A stretch of DNA of 64,000 nt from Grifola frondosa. Its lineage: Eukaryota > Basidiomycota > Agaricomycetes > Polyporales > Grifolaceae. The stretch covers positions 62,001-126,000 of the forward strand of contig LUGG01000011.1 in NCBI GenBank assembly GCA_001683735.1. The letters are read 5' to 3'. The position numbers were made by a program, and so were the translations under genes. A model generated the notes under the pieces. It was not told the DNA's origin. It ran no database searches and saw nothing but the letters and a program-made list of their open reading frames with translations. Shown piece by piece: positions 38,307 to 49,954 of the stretch (position 1 is the stretch's first letter; each line of letters opens with the position of its first letter).

Positions 38307-38317
38307 GGCTCATAACC
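38307..38317 (-). promoter_or_regulatory. Copia primer-binding site, initiator tRNA-Met anticodon-loop type
   Basis: Directly inside the 5' LTR. The element strand reads ggttatgagcc, the complement of the anticodon stem-loop of eukaryotic initiator tRNA-Met (ggcucauaacc). Priming by an internal tRNA-iMet fragment is known for copia-group elements. Position (no gap to the LTR) and an 11-base match support the call. Confidence 0.75.
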
Positions 38318-38543
38318 TGTTACAGCAAGCCTCAGTTGTGAAGTACTTGACTAGTATTAGTTTACACTATCTGTTACAGCAAGCCTGTACAGTACATTAG
38401 TCTAGTTCTATCAATACAGTTATCAAACTCACCTTAGTTGTGAAGTAGTCGACTGAGGTGTTACAAGTATAAATGCACGTCCAAGTATGCTCTGTCACAT
38501 CATGTGCATCTCATCACATGTCTTGTGGTCTCTCCGCTCAACA
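38318..38543 (-). repeat. Copia 5' LTR (right copy)
   Basis: 226 bp, tgttacagc...ctcaaca. Followed by the target duplication aagta at 38544. In the element's own direction this is the upstream LTR and would carry the promoter. Confidence 0.92.
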
Positions 38544-38548
38544 AAGTA

Positions 38549-41351
38549 TGAAAGAAATACATAAGTGTAGAGAGAAAATGGGATGGTTGTAAACAAGTGA
38601 GCTGGACAATAACATACTAGAGAGATTGTGCACAATAGCAACATGCTTCAGCTGTGATGAATGGGAGCAAACAGCTGAAGGTGCAACTCAACATGATGAG
38701 CAGTATATGTGAACGATTAGTTTCTAAGATAAGTGTCCAAAAAAAGAAAAGTGTATCTGCTAAAAATATCCACCTCTGCCTCCTGGCAACCCAGGCATGT
38801 GGCTATGCACCATGCTAAAACTTCAACAGTTCCCTTAAGCTGAACATAGCCCAAGCAATCTAACAAGGTGCTCAACACTCCAATAAGGAAGAGCCTTCAT
38901 GAAGATGTTCATAATCATGTCCTTTGGAGGACAGTAAACAAGGTTGGCAAAATTCAAGTCTTAGTTAAATGTCTTAAGACTATAAAAAGAAGATATAAAA
39001 GCTGGATACTTTGTATTCTGCCCAAGCCCTTCTATGTTTTATGTATTACTGCCAGGTTTATATTCTGATATAAATTCTATTTCAATGCTTATTACTTCAT
39101 TGAGCAAGGTAAACTAATAACTGCTACATCAAAATATAAACAAGCAGCTTCAAAAATGTATGTTGATAGTAGAGTGAGTATAGTTCCATCAAAAACAAGG
39201 GTAAAATTGTGTTATTGCTAATGAGAAAGCATGTGGTGCAGACAGCTATGTTATACTTATACAACTTGATGATGTTCATAACAATTGAATGAGGTTGTTA
39301 TCAATTTCAAGTCCTTCAAAACTTGCAAATTGTATTCAGACATAGATAAATTTAAAACAATCTAGCTAGTACAAAGATATAAGACCAAATAGAAGCAGTT
39401 ATATTATATTAATAGGGGAACTGACAAACAATAAATTCTGCTACAGATTAAGAAAATTGTTAATCTTTATTTTGGTTATCTGTATATTTGTAAAGAATAT
39501 TTGTAAATCTAAGATAGACTTTATTACTGTATAGATACTAGTGGTCAGATGAGGATGGTGATAAATTTGTTAGGGAAGTGTCAGGAGGATGTCATCACAT
39601 AGATGTGCAGGAACAAAATAGCACAAGCAGTATGTATATCAATGCATGAATAACAGTAATTACTGTCAACAATTGAATAAAATTTTATCATCAAATGCTC
39701 TAAGATTATGTACAATGCATCTGCAGAATCATGCTTCTGAAACTCATTATTCTCATTACCTGCAATATTATCTGAGCTAAGAATGTTCTGTGACAGCTAA
39801 TTTGACATTACTTTCAGAAGTATGAAAACTATTGCATCTTTACTTCTATTATCCAAGACCTGTATAAGTTCATCACCTACTTTGAACATATTGGACTTCA
39901 AGATCCAAAAAATTATTCATGTCACATGTATATACAGTGGTGTAAAAAAACAGTGTGACCTTTCTGAATTGCCACATTGCAAGCTTGAAAAGAGGAGATA
40001 GTAGACAGGGTGAGGTGTTAAGGTGAAATATGTACACAGGCAGGCAATGCTATCAAACTAGAGCTAAATGTTTGGCCATTTGTGTTAAAGGAATTTTAAT
40101 TCCAGTCAACTTTGACCAGCTTAACCCATGCACAAACTCAATAGGGTTAAATCTGAGTTAATCTCCAAATTATAGTGCCAGTGAAATTTCTCTGAGATTA
40201 TGTGCATACATGCATTCTGAATTTAGCAGCAATCCTCCCTTATTCCTTTCAAATCCTGCATCATATACAATCTAATTATATCATTTTGTATTATTTATAT
40301 ATTAATTCTACTATGATTCATGATGGTCCTCACCACCTGACACCTAATTCTGAACTTAAGAAGCACATAGTGGTGGTCAGCTCACCATGTGCATCACCCA
40401 TCTGCAAGATGATGCATGGACAAACAAGAACAAGATTCAAGAAGAGTGTTGTAATGGTGTTTCCACAGATGACTGCACCAAACTCCCTGTTACAAATTGC
40501 AGAGGGTGTGGGGTGGGTGTGCATGCACCTGAGACATTGCCATTAAAGAAACATGATGGTGATCCAAACATTCCCCATTATGGTAGGATCACCTGGCTTA
40601 TATCATGCATGTACACACTGGCCAGTATGAGTCAGTATGCAAGCTTTGTGTGATGTGCACCTACCCACCTGATTGAGTGCCAGTACTTGATCTCTCACTT
40701 GCTATCTGAAAAATATTGATGTTGTTTGAGATGATCTCGATGTTCTTTGCATCTGCCTCCCCAATTAAATTTAACAGCACTGCATGAATGAGCAGTGTCA
40801 TCCTCTGCAGGTGGTCAGTCAGTGTGATATGCCAGATGGAGCAATATAAGGACATGCACCTGGAGATAAGCACAATGGGAATGTCATATGCCTATCAAAA
40901 TCCTTGAACTCCCTCAAGAACTGATATCTGTGTATGTGTCAGACCACCCATCCTATTTCAGCACATCCTTGCAGTGGTCAAGTTCACAACAATGCTTGCC
41001 AGCATCTGCCAGAACTCATCCATATGAAAAGGTTTAGTTAGCATACCAAGCACACAGAAGGAGGCAGTAGATCATACATAGTGCCAGTGGTCAATAATCT
41101 GCATGACAGGACCCTACTTCTAGTCCATCATGGAGCTCATGGAGCTCCTGATGATAAACAGCCCATCAGAGAGAGTGTCAGTAAGTGCATACAACCTATG
41201 CACATAGAGTGTAACAGATACAGATATGCATCAATTCAGAAGCTTGTATCCATAGCGAGAGGCATAATGTTTATGATGAGGTAGTTCATGGGAGAGAGCA
41301 AGCTTGTGAACTTCACATCATGTAGAAAGTGCACCCAGTCCTGCTTATGAA
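38549..41351. other. AT-rich, CpG-depleted repeat-like DNA
   Basis: No gene. CpG is almost absent and TG/CA frequent, as expected of old methylated transposon DNA. Possible Tc1/mariner-like terminus tacagtggtgtaaaaaaacagtg at about 39934, without a matching far end found by eye. A 114-residue frame at 40202-40546 has no recognisable domain. Confidence 0.5.
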
Positions 41352-42295
41352 TAGTGTTGCATGACTTAGTCATGCCTGTTTTAGTGTTTTATATATTCTG
41401 ACATGAGTTTTGCAGATAATGGCATGATCTTAATTGAAATTAATAGCTAAGATGTATGTGTATTAGAATATCAAACAATCATTTACATAATTATCTTTGA
41501 TATGTTTCAATTTCGGTTACATTGGTAGTATAGCTGATTACAAAGTCTGACTTTTCAATCAATGTTTTGGCTATATCTTCATCAATACTGTTAAACCATC
41601 TCCTGTAGCAACCTATCGAGGTAGCCTTGGGTCTGTAGATCCTAAGTTAGTCTTGATGCTTGTACTGGTCTTGACCGAGTACAACATCAAAGGTTATCCT
41701 TATCGAAGGATAGCCTTTTGTTCTGAGTTCAAGATGGAAGACTTCTGCACAAGAAGCCTTCAAGGGTGCGGGCGGAAGGAAGACGGAGCATGGTGTGAAA
41801 AAAAAGGTCACACTATAGCGAAGTCTGAGAGGAGATGGTTTGATTGAATGAAAAGATCGAACTAGCGATCCTCTTCAAAGTATTTGGCTATTTATACAAG
41901 GGTCATTGGTCTGTGCGCAAGTAACCATAGTAACATAGCAGTCAATCAGCAAAGGAAAAAAGGGTTAGGTTGCACCGCAGTAGTATTGTGAAAAAAGGAA
42001 AAGGAAACGGTTACTGATCATGTGCATAAAACACATAACGGGTAACTGCATAACTGACGGTCCCCCATATCAAAGAAAATAATAACACCACAAGCAAAGT
42101 ATGAAGCCAATAATAGCATCTACGATCGTTTGTAACAAATACAAGGTACAATGTTTTGCCCTTTGACATGCTTATGCTGTTATATTTAGGCTACAAAATG
42201 AAGGTAAGATGAAGGTAAGATGATTATAATATCTGAAAAATACACAAGTTATGAGTTATATATGATTTAGGCCTGACTTAGCTGCAGCAATACTA
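41352..42295 (+). mobile_element. hAT-type MITE, copy A, split by a solo LTR
   Basis: Non-autonomous element related to 59180-59560: begins tagtgttg, shares the stretch gacttagtca..aatagctaagat..atctttgatatgtttcaattt..gttacattg (41352-41588), then resumes after the inserted LTR with aatacaaggta..ttttgcccttt..gatgaaggtaagat..cctgacttagctgcagcaa (42138-42295). No clear 8-bp target duplication remains. No coding capacity. CpG-poor, unlike the LTR inserted in it. Confidence 0.75.
41589..42137. repeat. Solo LTR (549 bp) inserted in the MITE
   Basis: Starts tgttaaacc and ends tttgtaaca (inverted TGTTA/TAACA termini), flanked by a perfect 5-bp duplication aatac at 41584-41588 and 42138-42142. Removing it restores the MITE sequence seen uninterrupted at 59180-59560. 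Unlike its host it keeps CpG sites. It does not match the LTRs of the copia or gypsy elements in this window, so it comes from a third LTR family. Confidence 0.85.
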
Positions 42296-45207
42296 AGTCT
42301 TGATCAAGAGGAATGACTTTTTCTTATGTGAGAATTGGCATGTGCAAAGTCAATCATGATATATATATAGTATGTTGACTTTGCTGTAGTGCTAAAACTA
42401 GAAAGCTATATACAAATGAGTGCTAATAAGTAACAGGAGTTCTGGTAAATATCAGATTTGTAGACACCATGCAGAAAGTATAAAGCTGCACAACAAGAAG
42501 CCAAAAAATAGCAATAAAAGACTCACATTTTTATATTCTTAAACTTCTTCCTCTTACACTGTCTGCTTAGAAACACATTGATATAATTTTTGACCAGACA
42601 CACCTTGGCATGTGGATATCTTGATGTAGCTTTTCAAGGATGCATCAGAAGTAGCATGCAAGCATATAAGGACAATAATCTGCAAATGTATAAATGTGAA
42701 GATTGAAGACTTTAGCAATAAAAATGAATCTGATTTAGCAGATTATGAAGCATTTCAAGTAGGATTAAAATAAAATAGTATAATTGTAATATGAAAAACA
42801 AAACCTGGAGAACTCCTCTATATATATCTCTGAAATCAGCATATTTGAGGAGGTAAAAAATGGTCATTATATGTATATATGCATATTTCACCTCTTGAAG
42901 GGTTTAAAATGTTTTCTTATCTATATTTAATGTATTTAAACATTTTGAGTACTCTTAAACTATTCTCAAATTTGCTCAAATGTTCTCGTGGCAAATATAA
43001 ACTGGGAACAATTTAAAACATTCTCATTATTTTGAAGTTTTTAATTATCCTGATACTTTGAGATTACTTTAGATAAGACTTAGATAGAGTAAAAACCTTA
43101 GAATCTACAAGTATATTCACATTATATCAATTTTCATATGATGTTTACATAGTTTTACAGTGTGAAGTATGACTGAAAGCCACTAGCACCAAGATGATAA
43201 TGATGAAGATAAAGGACCAACATAAAATATGAAAACAGGTGCTAAAGTTTTACAACATGTAAAATACTAGTGTCAGTTTCAATAATAAAATTTAAAAATA
43301 ACTTGTTTATTGACATACATATGTCTACATTCTGTAACTATAGTGAGTATATATCTAAAGACTGAATAAATTATTATAAATATATTCATGCTCTTCATTT
43401 GGGGGGGAGGAAATGACATAATATCATGCTTCAGGAGGTTTCAAATATGTTCACAAAGCATTTATAGACTTGGAATTCATTTTAGACTGAAAATTCACTT
43501 GAAATAGCTTTATAATAAATAAAATTCTGTTTTTTAATTCTTTAATGGTGATATTTAATCTAATTTTTAAAAAAATAATATAATATGACCTCACCTTTCT
43601 CTCTGATCATATTGCTTATTGACCAACTTTATTAAACGAGATTGATCAATCTTGAAGATTACATTATAAGTGACATAGATGATGATTAAACTGTCACCAA
43701 ACTGCAAATGCACCTTGACTGTGATTTAGCACATAAGCTGCAAGGTCAGTGAATCTACATCACAGATTTATTGGCAGATAACATATAATTTCAGAGAAAT
43801 AAGCATGAAATATTAAGATGTATCTTGAACCAAATGCACATAAACCTAAAATAATAATTTTATGACATGAGGTAAGCCAGCATTAGTTCCCCTTTAAATC
43901 TGAGATATAGTACAACAGATTTGCTCAATATTGATCAGCAATTCTGAAATGATTTTTTGGTTCAATCTAGTAATTTTATTCTCAGATGAGGCATGGCTTG
44001 AGGTCTACAGTTAATGTGCCATATCTTTTTCAGCAAAGACTCTTTTAGATATTATCTTGTAAATAATGATGTGTGTATCTAATAGAGGTCACAATAGAAG
44101 TTCATATGTAATAGACCTAATTTTCTAAGTGTCTTATATCTTCCTATTTTACTTATTTCTCAACTTATAATTATTTCATGAAATTACAAACTTGTATTTT
44201 TATAAGAAAGGACTATCTAAAATCTTTGGGTTTTTAAATCTGCACTTTTATCATAATCTTTTATTACTTTTATAGACACTTTTAATGGTGCTATATGTCT
44301 CCTTATATATCACTACTTTTTATATATTGTTACAGTGTCATATTTTATTTCAGGCTCATATTATATCATTTTTTTGATTTTTCATGGTATATTCTATTTG
44401 TAGACTTTTATATCTCATCAAATAGTTATAATTAGTCTCTGATTATGTAATTGTTTCTTATAATTTGTTTATGCCAATATTTGTCTTCTCTAAATTTATC
44501 TAAATATTGTTGATATATTAACAGATATGAGCTGAATCTTAAGGAGTCTCATTAAAATTTGAATATTAAGGCAGATTTCAGCTTAATCCTTCATTTTTTT
44601 AATTTTGCTCATTTAGACTTTGTAGAAATTTCAACTTGCAAGCTCAGTTATTCTGAGAACAAATTAAGCTGAGCTCACATTGTTGCATGACTTTGTGTCC
44701 TTCAGAGTGGAAGACTGAAAGAAAAAATTTTGACATTATGCTATCTCTTCTAGCAAGTCTGAAATGATCTCTGCTATGTCTAAATACAATAAAACTATAG
44801 TATTTCAATGCTTCACATCAATGTGTCCACTGCAATTTTTGTAATGATGTTTACCTGTGATTATTATTTAAGTGTTAGATTGTTTTTGTATATATTTTCC
44901 AGCTCCATGATTTATTAGCACAAAGCTCACTGATGGTTGTGCAGTGTAAAATTGTCTAAGCATCAAACACCCATTGGACATGTGTAACTATCAACCAGTT
45001 CTACAATAAGTTGATGGTTCACATAGAAGAAATTACTTTCATCCTGCTCAATCTTGTGTTTATCCATTAATATTACATCTATACATATTTAAAGTGGTTA
45101 AACTCACCTTTATAAAATGATCAGAGATTCATGAAGTTGTGACAAACACTGAGCAATAGTAGCAAAAAAAAAAGTGTTAAATCGAGTTTAGAACACTTTT
45201 AAGCAAG
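42296..45207. other. AT-rich, CpG-depleted DNA without genes
   Basis: Very AT-rich with A/T runs, no open frame of note, no RNA gene recognised. A G run (gggggggagg) at about 43401 and simple-sequence stretches are the only landmarks. Probably decayed transposon sequence. Confidence 0.5.
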
Positions 45208-45217
45208 TCTAATCGAG
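45208..45217 (+). repeat. Left inverted terminal repeat of the DIRS-like element
   Basis: tctaatcgag, exact inverse complement of 49945-49954. Composition changes from AT-rich to GC-rich here, which fixes the border. A 395-bp leader with aataaa-like words precedes gag. Confidence 0.6.
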
Positions 45218-45578
45218 GAGGCCGTGTCTCGAGCGCGAGGTGAAGCCGCTTGCTTCCCGTGATCCCTGCCGTGGACAGGATGAGTCTCGCAGACACGCTG
45301 GACTGGCGGGAGTCTAGGTATGTCGCTGCCGTTGTCAGCCGATGACATTTCCTAAGTTGGCTCCTCCCGCATAGGTATACAGGGGCGTATGAGGAGGAGT
45401 CGCATCTCTTTCCGCAACCCTCGCGTTCGCATACCTCGCAGGTCCGTTTCGTCGCTCACGCTGTTGCCGCGCTGCAGCTCTCGCTGACCCGCTGTGCCTC
45501 GCAGGCTCGTCTTTGTTCAAATAAAACTCTTAGTATATCCGAGTATCAATAAACTACTCCCATCTACATAATCATCCT

Positions 45579-46924
45579 ATGACGACCCCTATCGCTGCAA
45601 AACCTCCCTTCTCAGAATCTTTGAACGTTACTACTGAGAAGACAAGAACAAGCACCTCTCATCAATTCGACGCAGACTCAAACACCATCAGTTCTCCCAG
45701 TGTCGATTCAGGACCAAGCAGTACCACCAACATCGAATTGGGAATGGATTTCAATGCGACTGTCGTCAGAGAATGTGAACGAATCATCGAGAAGTACAGG
45801 AAGGATCAAATCCATAAATCTGAAGCGAGTTACCTCCTCCTCAAAGCCATTGAGATTGACGAGTCGACGGAGATTGGAGAACTCCGAAGTCGCGAAGCCG
45901 CATATGAAACGTTCTTCAACCAACTCGATGAGTGCGACCAATCAAGACAACGAGCGAAAGAGCGAGGAGCAAAGAATATCGCTAGCGAATTCGCAATCGA
46001 AATTGACCCTGCTGGAACGACTAGGGATGTCAACTCCGAGTCAAATCCACAACGTGAACCTACCGCACGATCATCCAAGCACAGACGGGATAGTAGCGAG
46101 AGTGATGATGAACCCGAACCGAAAAGCAAAAAATCGGTCGACGAATCCTTGTTCCCCTTCGCCTCGAGAGTTCAACTCGAACTCTCTCCGGAACTCCAGC
46201 GCACGCTCGCTCTCAAAGAGAACTACACCAGAGATCTCGCTTTCACAAAGCAAAAATTCCTCTGCCAGCCTGACTGTCCAGAGATCCCCGACGCCATCTG
46301 GGATGACATCCTCCGTAGTCGATATGCCGATCTCGACAAGATCTTCACAGCAGTCTACACTGTCGACGGAGACCACAAGACGACCCTCAAGCTTGGAGAT
46401 CTCGAAGTTGTCGCTGGACCCAGCAAACCAACTAAACACATCCAACGACATGGACAGTGGACTGTGGCCTGGTCAAAATACCAGCAAGGAGTTATTTATG
46501 CCTTCCCACACTGAGCACTCGAACTCCAACAGTATCAGGACCAGATCACAATTTCTTCGCAGCTGTCCCGGAATCGAGAGCTCTCAGCGTCATCAATTAT
46601 GACAGAGCTGTCCGCTCCGAAGTTGGGAGAAGCAACCAAATCCTACTCACTGACTTCTCCCGTTTCAATCATCTCTACACCATGCACGTCGTTGCAGCGG
46701 GAATGGGATCTTCAAGCTTTTCTGCGCAAACGGAAGGAGGTGGACGAGCAGGAGGATCTGTATCAAGAAAGAGGTCATCCGAAGCATGCATCCGCTTCAA
46801 CGAAGGCCGATGTCTCTCCAATAACTGCAAGTATCGACACGTCTGCTCTTCTTGCAGCTCCAGAGAGCACGTCGCCTCAGCATGTCTCAAAGCATCGAGT
46901 GGGGAAGGTGCTAGAAGAAAATGA
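45579..46924 (+). pseudogene. Gag of the DIRS-like element, broken
   Basis: ATG 45579 opens 311 codons (MTTPIAAKPPFSESLNVTTE...) rich in charged residues with coiled-coil character (RECERIIEKYRKDQIHKSEA), then a body that ends at TGA 46512-46514 right after QQGVIYAFPH. Homologous-looking sequence continues past the stop and, after a frame change near 46550, reads FFAAVPESRALSVINYDRAV, LTDFSRFNHLYTMHVV, and a Cys/His cluster CIRFNEGRCLSNNCKYRHVC..C..H..C typical of such Gag C-termini, ending 46924. So one nonsense and one frameshift disable it. Confidence 0.7.
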
Positions 46925-48737
46925 GCGTCCACGTCGTTTTCACAGTTACCTGTGGGAGGAAAACGAGTACCCTGTCACACCTTCGGCAACTGCCTCCGAG
47001 ACCTTGCGACCGCTTCCGAGGCCTCCCATTTCAGAAATGAAGAACGACGCAGCTTGGAACACTATACATTCGAATCCAGAGCTTTTCCGCATTGTCACGC
47101 CCATCAATATCGATCGCTTCGAATTACTTCTGACGCACCATCCTAATCGCCCTCTCGTGGAATCTGTTCTAATCGGTTTTCGTGAAGGTTTCTGGCCATT
47201 CGCAGACTGTGAAGGACAAGACTTCCCAGATACGTGGGACGAGAATAACTATCCTCTTTCGGAAGAAGCAGCTCACTTTATCAGAGAATATGCCCTGGAA
47301 GAAGAATCAGCAGAGCACTATTCGCACCCCTTCGGGCCTGATTTACTACCTGGCATGTATTCCATGCCCATTCACGCAGTTCCTAAACCACACTCGACGA
47401 AACTTCGCTTAGTGAACAACCACTCCGCGGGTCCGTATGCTCTCAATGCTATGATTGACAAGGCAGCAGTCGGGATGAGACCGGATAATGTGCAAGATCT
47501 AGGACGCAATCTCCTACATATGCGTCAAACTGCCGGGGACATTTCGGTGTGGTTATTTAAATCTGATATCTCGCACGCTTACCGTTTACTCCCTATGCAT
47601 CCCCTGTGGCAACTCAAGCAAGTTGTTACTGTGGATAACCTACGACGCATCGATAGATGTTCATGCTTCGGCAGTCGCGGTTCACCCGACCTTTTCTGCT
47701 CGTTCATGTCGCTAGTCATATGGATCGCCATCCATGTGAAATTCATCGATCTCTTACTCGCCTACATGGATGACAACTTCTCGTTCGACACCACTCCTCA
47801 CCTAACATACTATCCACCGTACCAAGCCTTCTTTCCGAATAAACAAGTTCGCCTCCTCCAGCTGTGGGATGAACTCGGGATCCCACATGAGCAGAAGAAG
47901 CAAGAATTCGGCAAGACTTTAACCATCATTGGATTCCATGTCGATCCAGAGCGCATGATCATCACCCTTCCGAGCACATCCTGCCTAGAACTCGTTGACA
48001 ATATTCGCCATTTCCTCACAGATGCCCCGCGTCGGCGTCGTCCTCTTCGTGAATGGCAACATCTACTCGGTTGGATCAACTGGGGACTAAACATACAACC
48101 CTTACTCCGACCTGCCCTGCAATCCTGCTATGCGAAGATTGCGGGACTCGATCGCGCACACGCTCCCGTGTACATTAACAAGCGTGTCACCCGTGACCTC
48201 ACATGGATCACTTCCATGTTCGAGCGTCACGACGGCATTCATGTTCTCCGCTCCAGAGCGTGGTGACCTTCAGATGCAAACCTAACCATCTATTGTGATG
48301 CCTGTCTTACAGGTCTAGCCTTTTGGTCACCTTCTCATGACTTGGGTTTCATCGCTGATTGCCCACCAACTCCACCGGCATTAGAAGACAACATTTTCTG
48401 GTTCGAAGCCCTCACAGTGCTCGCTGCGCTGCAGTGGACCTCAACCCTTACTTCCACACCGCATCGTCTAGCCATCTACACTGATAATCTCAACACCGTA
48501 CAAATGTTTGATTCCTTCTGCGCGCATGACCCTTTCGACACCATTCTTCTACTTGCCTGTGACACTCTCATTACCTCTGACATCGATCTCCATGTCTGGC
48601 ACATCCCCGGTGCCCAGAACATTGTCGCTGATGCGTTATCACGGCGACTTTTTCACGTTGCCCATCAGTATGCACCACATCTATCAATCTCTACTTTTAC
48701 ACCCCCTCGAGTTACGCTGGGGGCAATAGCATCATGA
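46599..48737 (+). pseudogene. Reverse transcriptase-RNase H of the DIRS-like element, one in-frame stop
   Basis: A 555-codon frame overlapping the gag end. The RT palm carries YSMPIHAVPKPHSTKLRLVN, FKSDISHAYRLLPMHPLWQ (motif A), FGSRGSPDLFCSFMSLV, and the catalytic LLLAYMDDNFSFD (Y-M-D-D). It stops at TGA 48264-48266 after LRSRAW. The same frame goes on as RNase H: PSDANLTIYCDACLTGLAFW, FWFEALTVLAALQW, IYTDNLNTVQMFDSF (second Asp) and HIPGAQNIVADALSRR, ending TGA 48735-48737. The family usually has a Trp/Gly-Pro-Ser-Asp-Ala junction here, so a single base change explains the stop. Host would use it for reverse transcription of the element RNA. Confidence 0.85.
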
Positions 48738-49735
48738 TCTCCATTTCTTCGACGTCCCGGCAACCATACCGCGAGCCGTGGACGTACGATCCCCTCGTTC
48801 GCACGAGAGCCATTGCCCTCGGTCACGCCATTGACCACTCCACCCATCTCACATATTCTTCTCATCTCCAATCTTACCTCACTTTCTGTAAGATCCATCA
48901 TTTCCCCATTGAACCCACTCCCGACACCTTATCCTTCTATACGGTCTTCATGTGTCATCACATCAAACCTGACTCCGTCGACTCTTACTTATCGGGTATC
49001 TGTAATCAGCTTGAGCATCTCTTCCCCGATGTTCGAACCGCGCGGTGCAGCCACATCGTTTCTCGTACCCTGAACGGATGCAAGAAAATGCTCAACACTT
49101 CCCCCAATCGCAAACGCCCACTTCTCATCGAAGACATCGACCTCCTTCTGCGCTCTTTCCCACCCACTTCCCATGACAACCTTCTCTTCCGTGCACTTCT
49201 TCTCTGTGGTTTCTTCGCCCTCCATCGCCTTGGGGAACTCACCTCCAGTGACAATCGCAACTTGCGTTCCTCAAGAAAGATCATTGCACGCTCGTCCGTC
49301 ATGCTCTTATCTCATGCTTTCAGCTACCTCCTCCCCTCCCACAAAGCTGACCGCCTCTTCGAGGGCAGTACCATCCTCATCGCCTCACTGGATACTCCTC
49401 TCGATCCCCTCCAACCTTTCCTATCATATCTGCGCTCTCGGGATCACCTTTTCCCTCTCCAACCAGCCCTCTGGTTAACTGCCGCCGCACAAGTCCCAAC
49501 ACGCCACTGGTTCCTCTCTCGTCTCCGCTCCGTGCTCACCGACAACGTAGCTGGTCATTCACTGCGTGCCGGCGGCGCCACCTTCCTCGCTGCCTCCGGC
49601 TGGCCTGACGACCACATTCAAGCACTCGGCAGATGGACATCTTCCTCCTTCAAAATTTACATCCGGAAGAACCCAGTCGTGCTACAAGCACTTCTACATG
49701 GCCGCGTCCTTGGCGTCGCCCCTTCTCACATCTAG
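48734..49735 (+). CDS. Tyrosine recombinase of the DIRS-like element
   Basis: 333 residues, intact. ATG overlaps the RNase H stop (ATGA), suggesting coupled termination-reinitiation. The N-terminal SAM-like domain includes STHLTYSSHLQSYLTFCKIH and YLSGICNQLEHLFPDVR. The catalytic domain carries Arg I in LLLCGFFALHRLGEL, the box II motif HSLRAGGATFLAASGWPDD (H-x-x-R), GRWTSSSFK (Trp in place of the second His), and the nucleophile Tyr in FKIYIRKNPV. This is the lambda-integrase chemistry that DIRS/Ngaro elements use in place of an integrase. Confidence 0.88.
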   Translation: MISISSTSRQPYREPWTYDPLVRTRAIALGHAIDHSTHLTYSSHLQSYLTFCKIHHFPIEPTPDTLSFYTVFMCHHIKPDSVDSYLSGICNQLEHLFPDVRTARCSHIVSRTLNGCKKMLNTSPNRKRPLLIEDIDLLLRSFPPTSHDNLLFRALLLCGFFALHRLGELTSSDNRNLRSSRKIIARSSVMLLSHAFSYLLPSHKADRLFEGSTILIASLDTPLDPLQPFLSYLRSRDHLFPLQPALWLTAAAQVPTRHWFLSRLRSVLTDNVAGHSLRAGGATFLAASGWPDDHIQALGRWTSSSFKIYIRKNPVVLQALLHGRVLGVAPSHI

Positions 49736-49944
49736 ATCGACCCATTTCCTTTCAACACCTCCAACCCACCCCTCCTTCCTTCAACGAACACACTCTATTA
49801 CCAGTTCGATCTTGGCGCGCGCGTGTATTGATTTTGGGCCGTCCTCTTTGAGGGGCGACCGCGTTCGGCTATCTGTTATGGCGTGAATTTCCGTGACCTT
49901 CAACTCTGAAAACTCCGTTGTCGGCTTACCATCTCGAGGGCGGA

Positions 49945-49954
49945 CTCGATTAGA
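49945..49954 (+). repeat. Right inverted terminal repeat of the DIRS-like element
   Basis: ctcgattaga, inverse complement of 45208-45217. AT-rich DNA resumes just after it. Confidence 0.6.

Larger units (their letters stand above)
34374..38543 (-). mobile_element. Copia-type LTR retrotransposon, internally deleted/composite, with TSD
   Basis: A 4,170-bp element with two 226-bp LTRs in direct orientation and a perfect 5-bp target-site duplication aagta at 34369-34373 and 38544-38548. Coding runs leftward: gag with zinc knuckle, a protease scrap with DSGATH, then a C-terminal RNase H scrap next to the left LTR. Integrase and most of the reverse transcriptase are missing; an unrelated 2-kb stretch (about 34912-36900) sits there instead. 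The primer-binding site and purine tract are in place, so the element could have moved only with proteins from another copy. The LTRs differ at a modest number of sites, so insertion was not very recent. Confidence 0.9.
45208..49954 (+). mobile_element. DIRS/Ngaro-type tyrosine-recombinase retrotransposon
   Basis: About 4.75 kb, GC- and CpG-rich against an AT-rich background. Short inverted termini tctaatcgag (45208-45217) and ctcgattaga (49945-49954). Gene order is Gag with zinc knuckle, reverse transcriptase-RNase H, tyrosine recombinase, all rightward. There are no LTRs and no integrase; a tyrosine recombinase would integrate a circular intermediate, so no target duplication is expected and none is seen. 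RNase H abuts the recombinase directly with no methyltransferase domain, which resembles Ngaro, while inverted ends resemble DIRS. Damage is light: a stop and frameshift in gag and one stop in pol. Confidence 0.85.

Noticed and set aside
40202..40546. 114-codon frame in AT-rich DNA
   Set aside because: Composition and lack of motif fit chance; AT-rich flanks are equally open elsewhere.
39934..41300. Tc1/mariner element starting tacagtggtgtaaaaaaacagtg
   Set aside because: No inverse terminus and no DDE transposase motifs found on either strand by eye.
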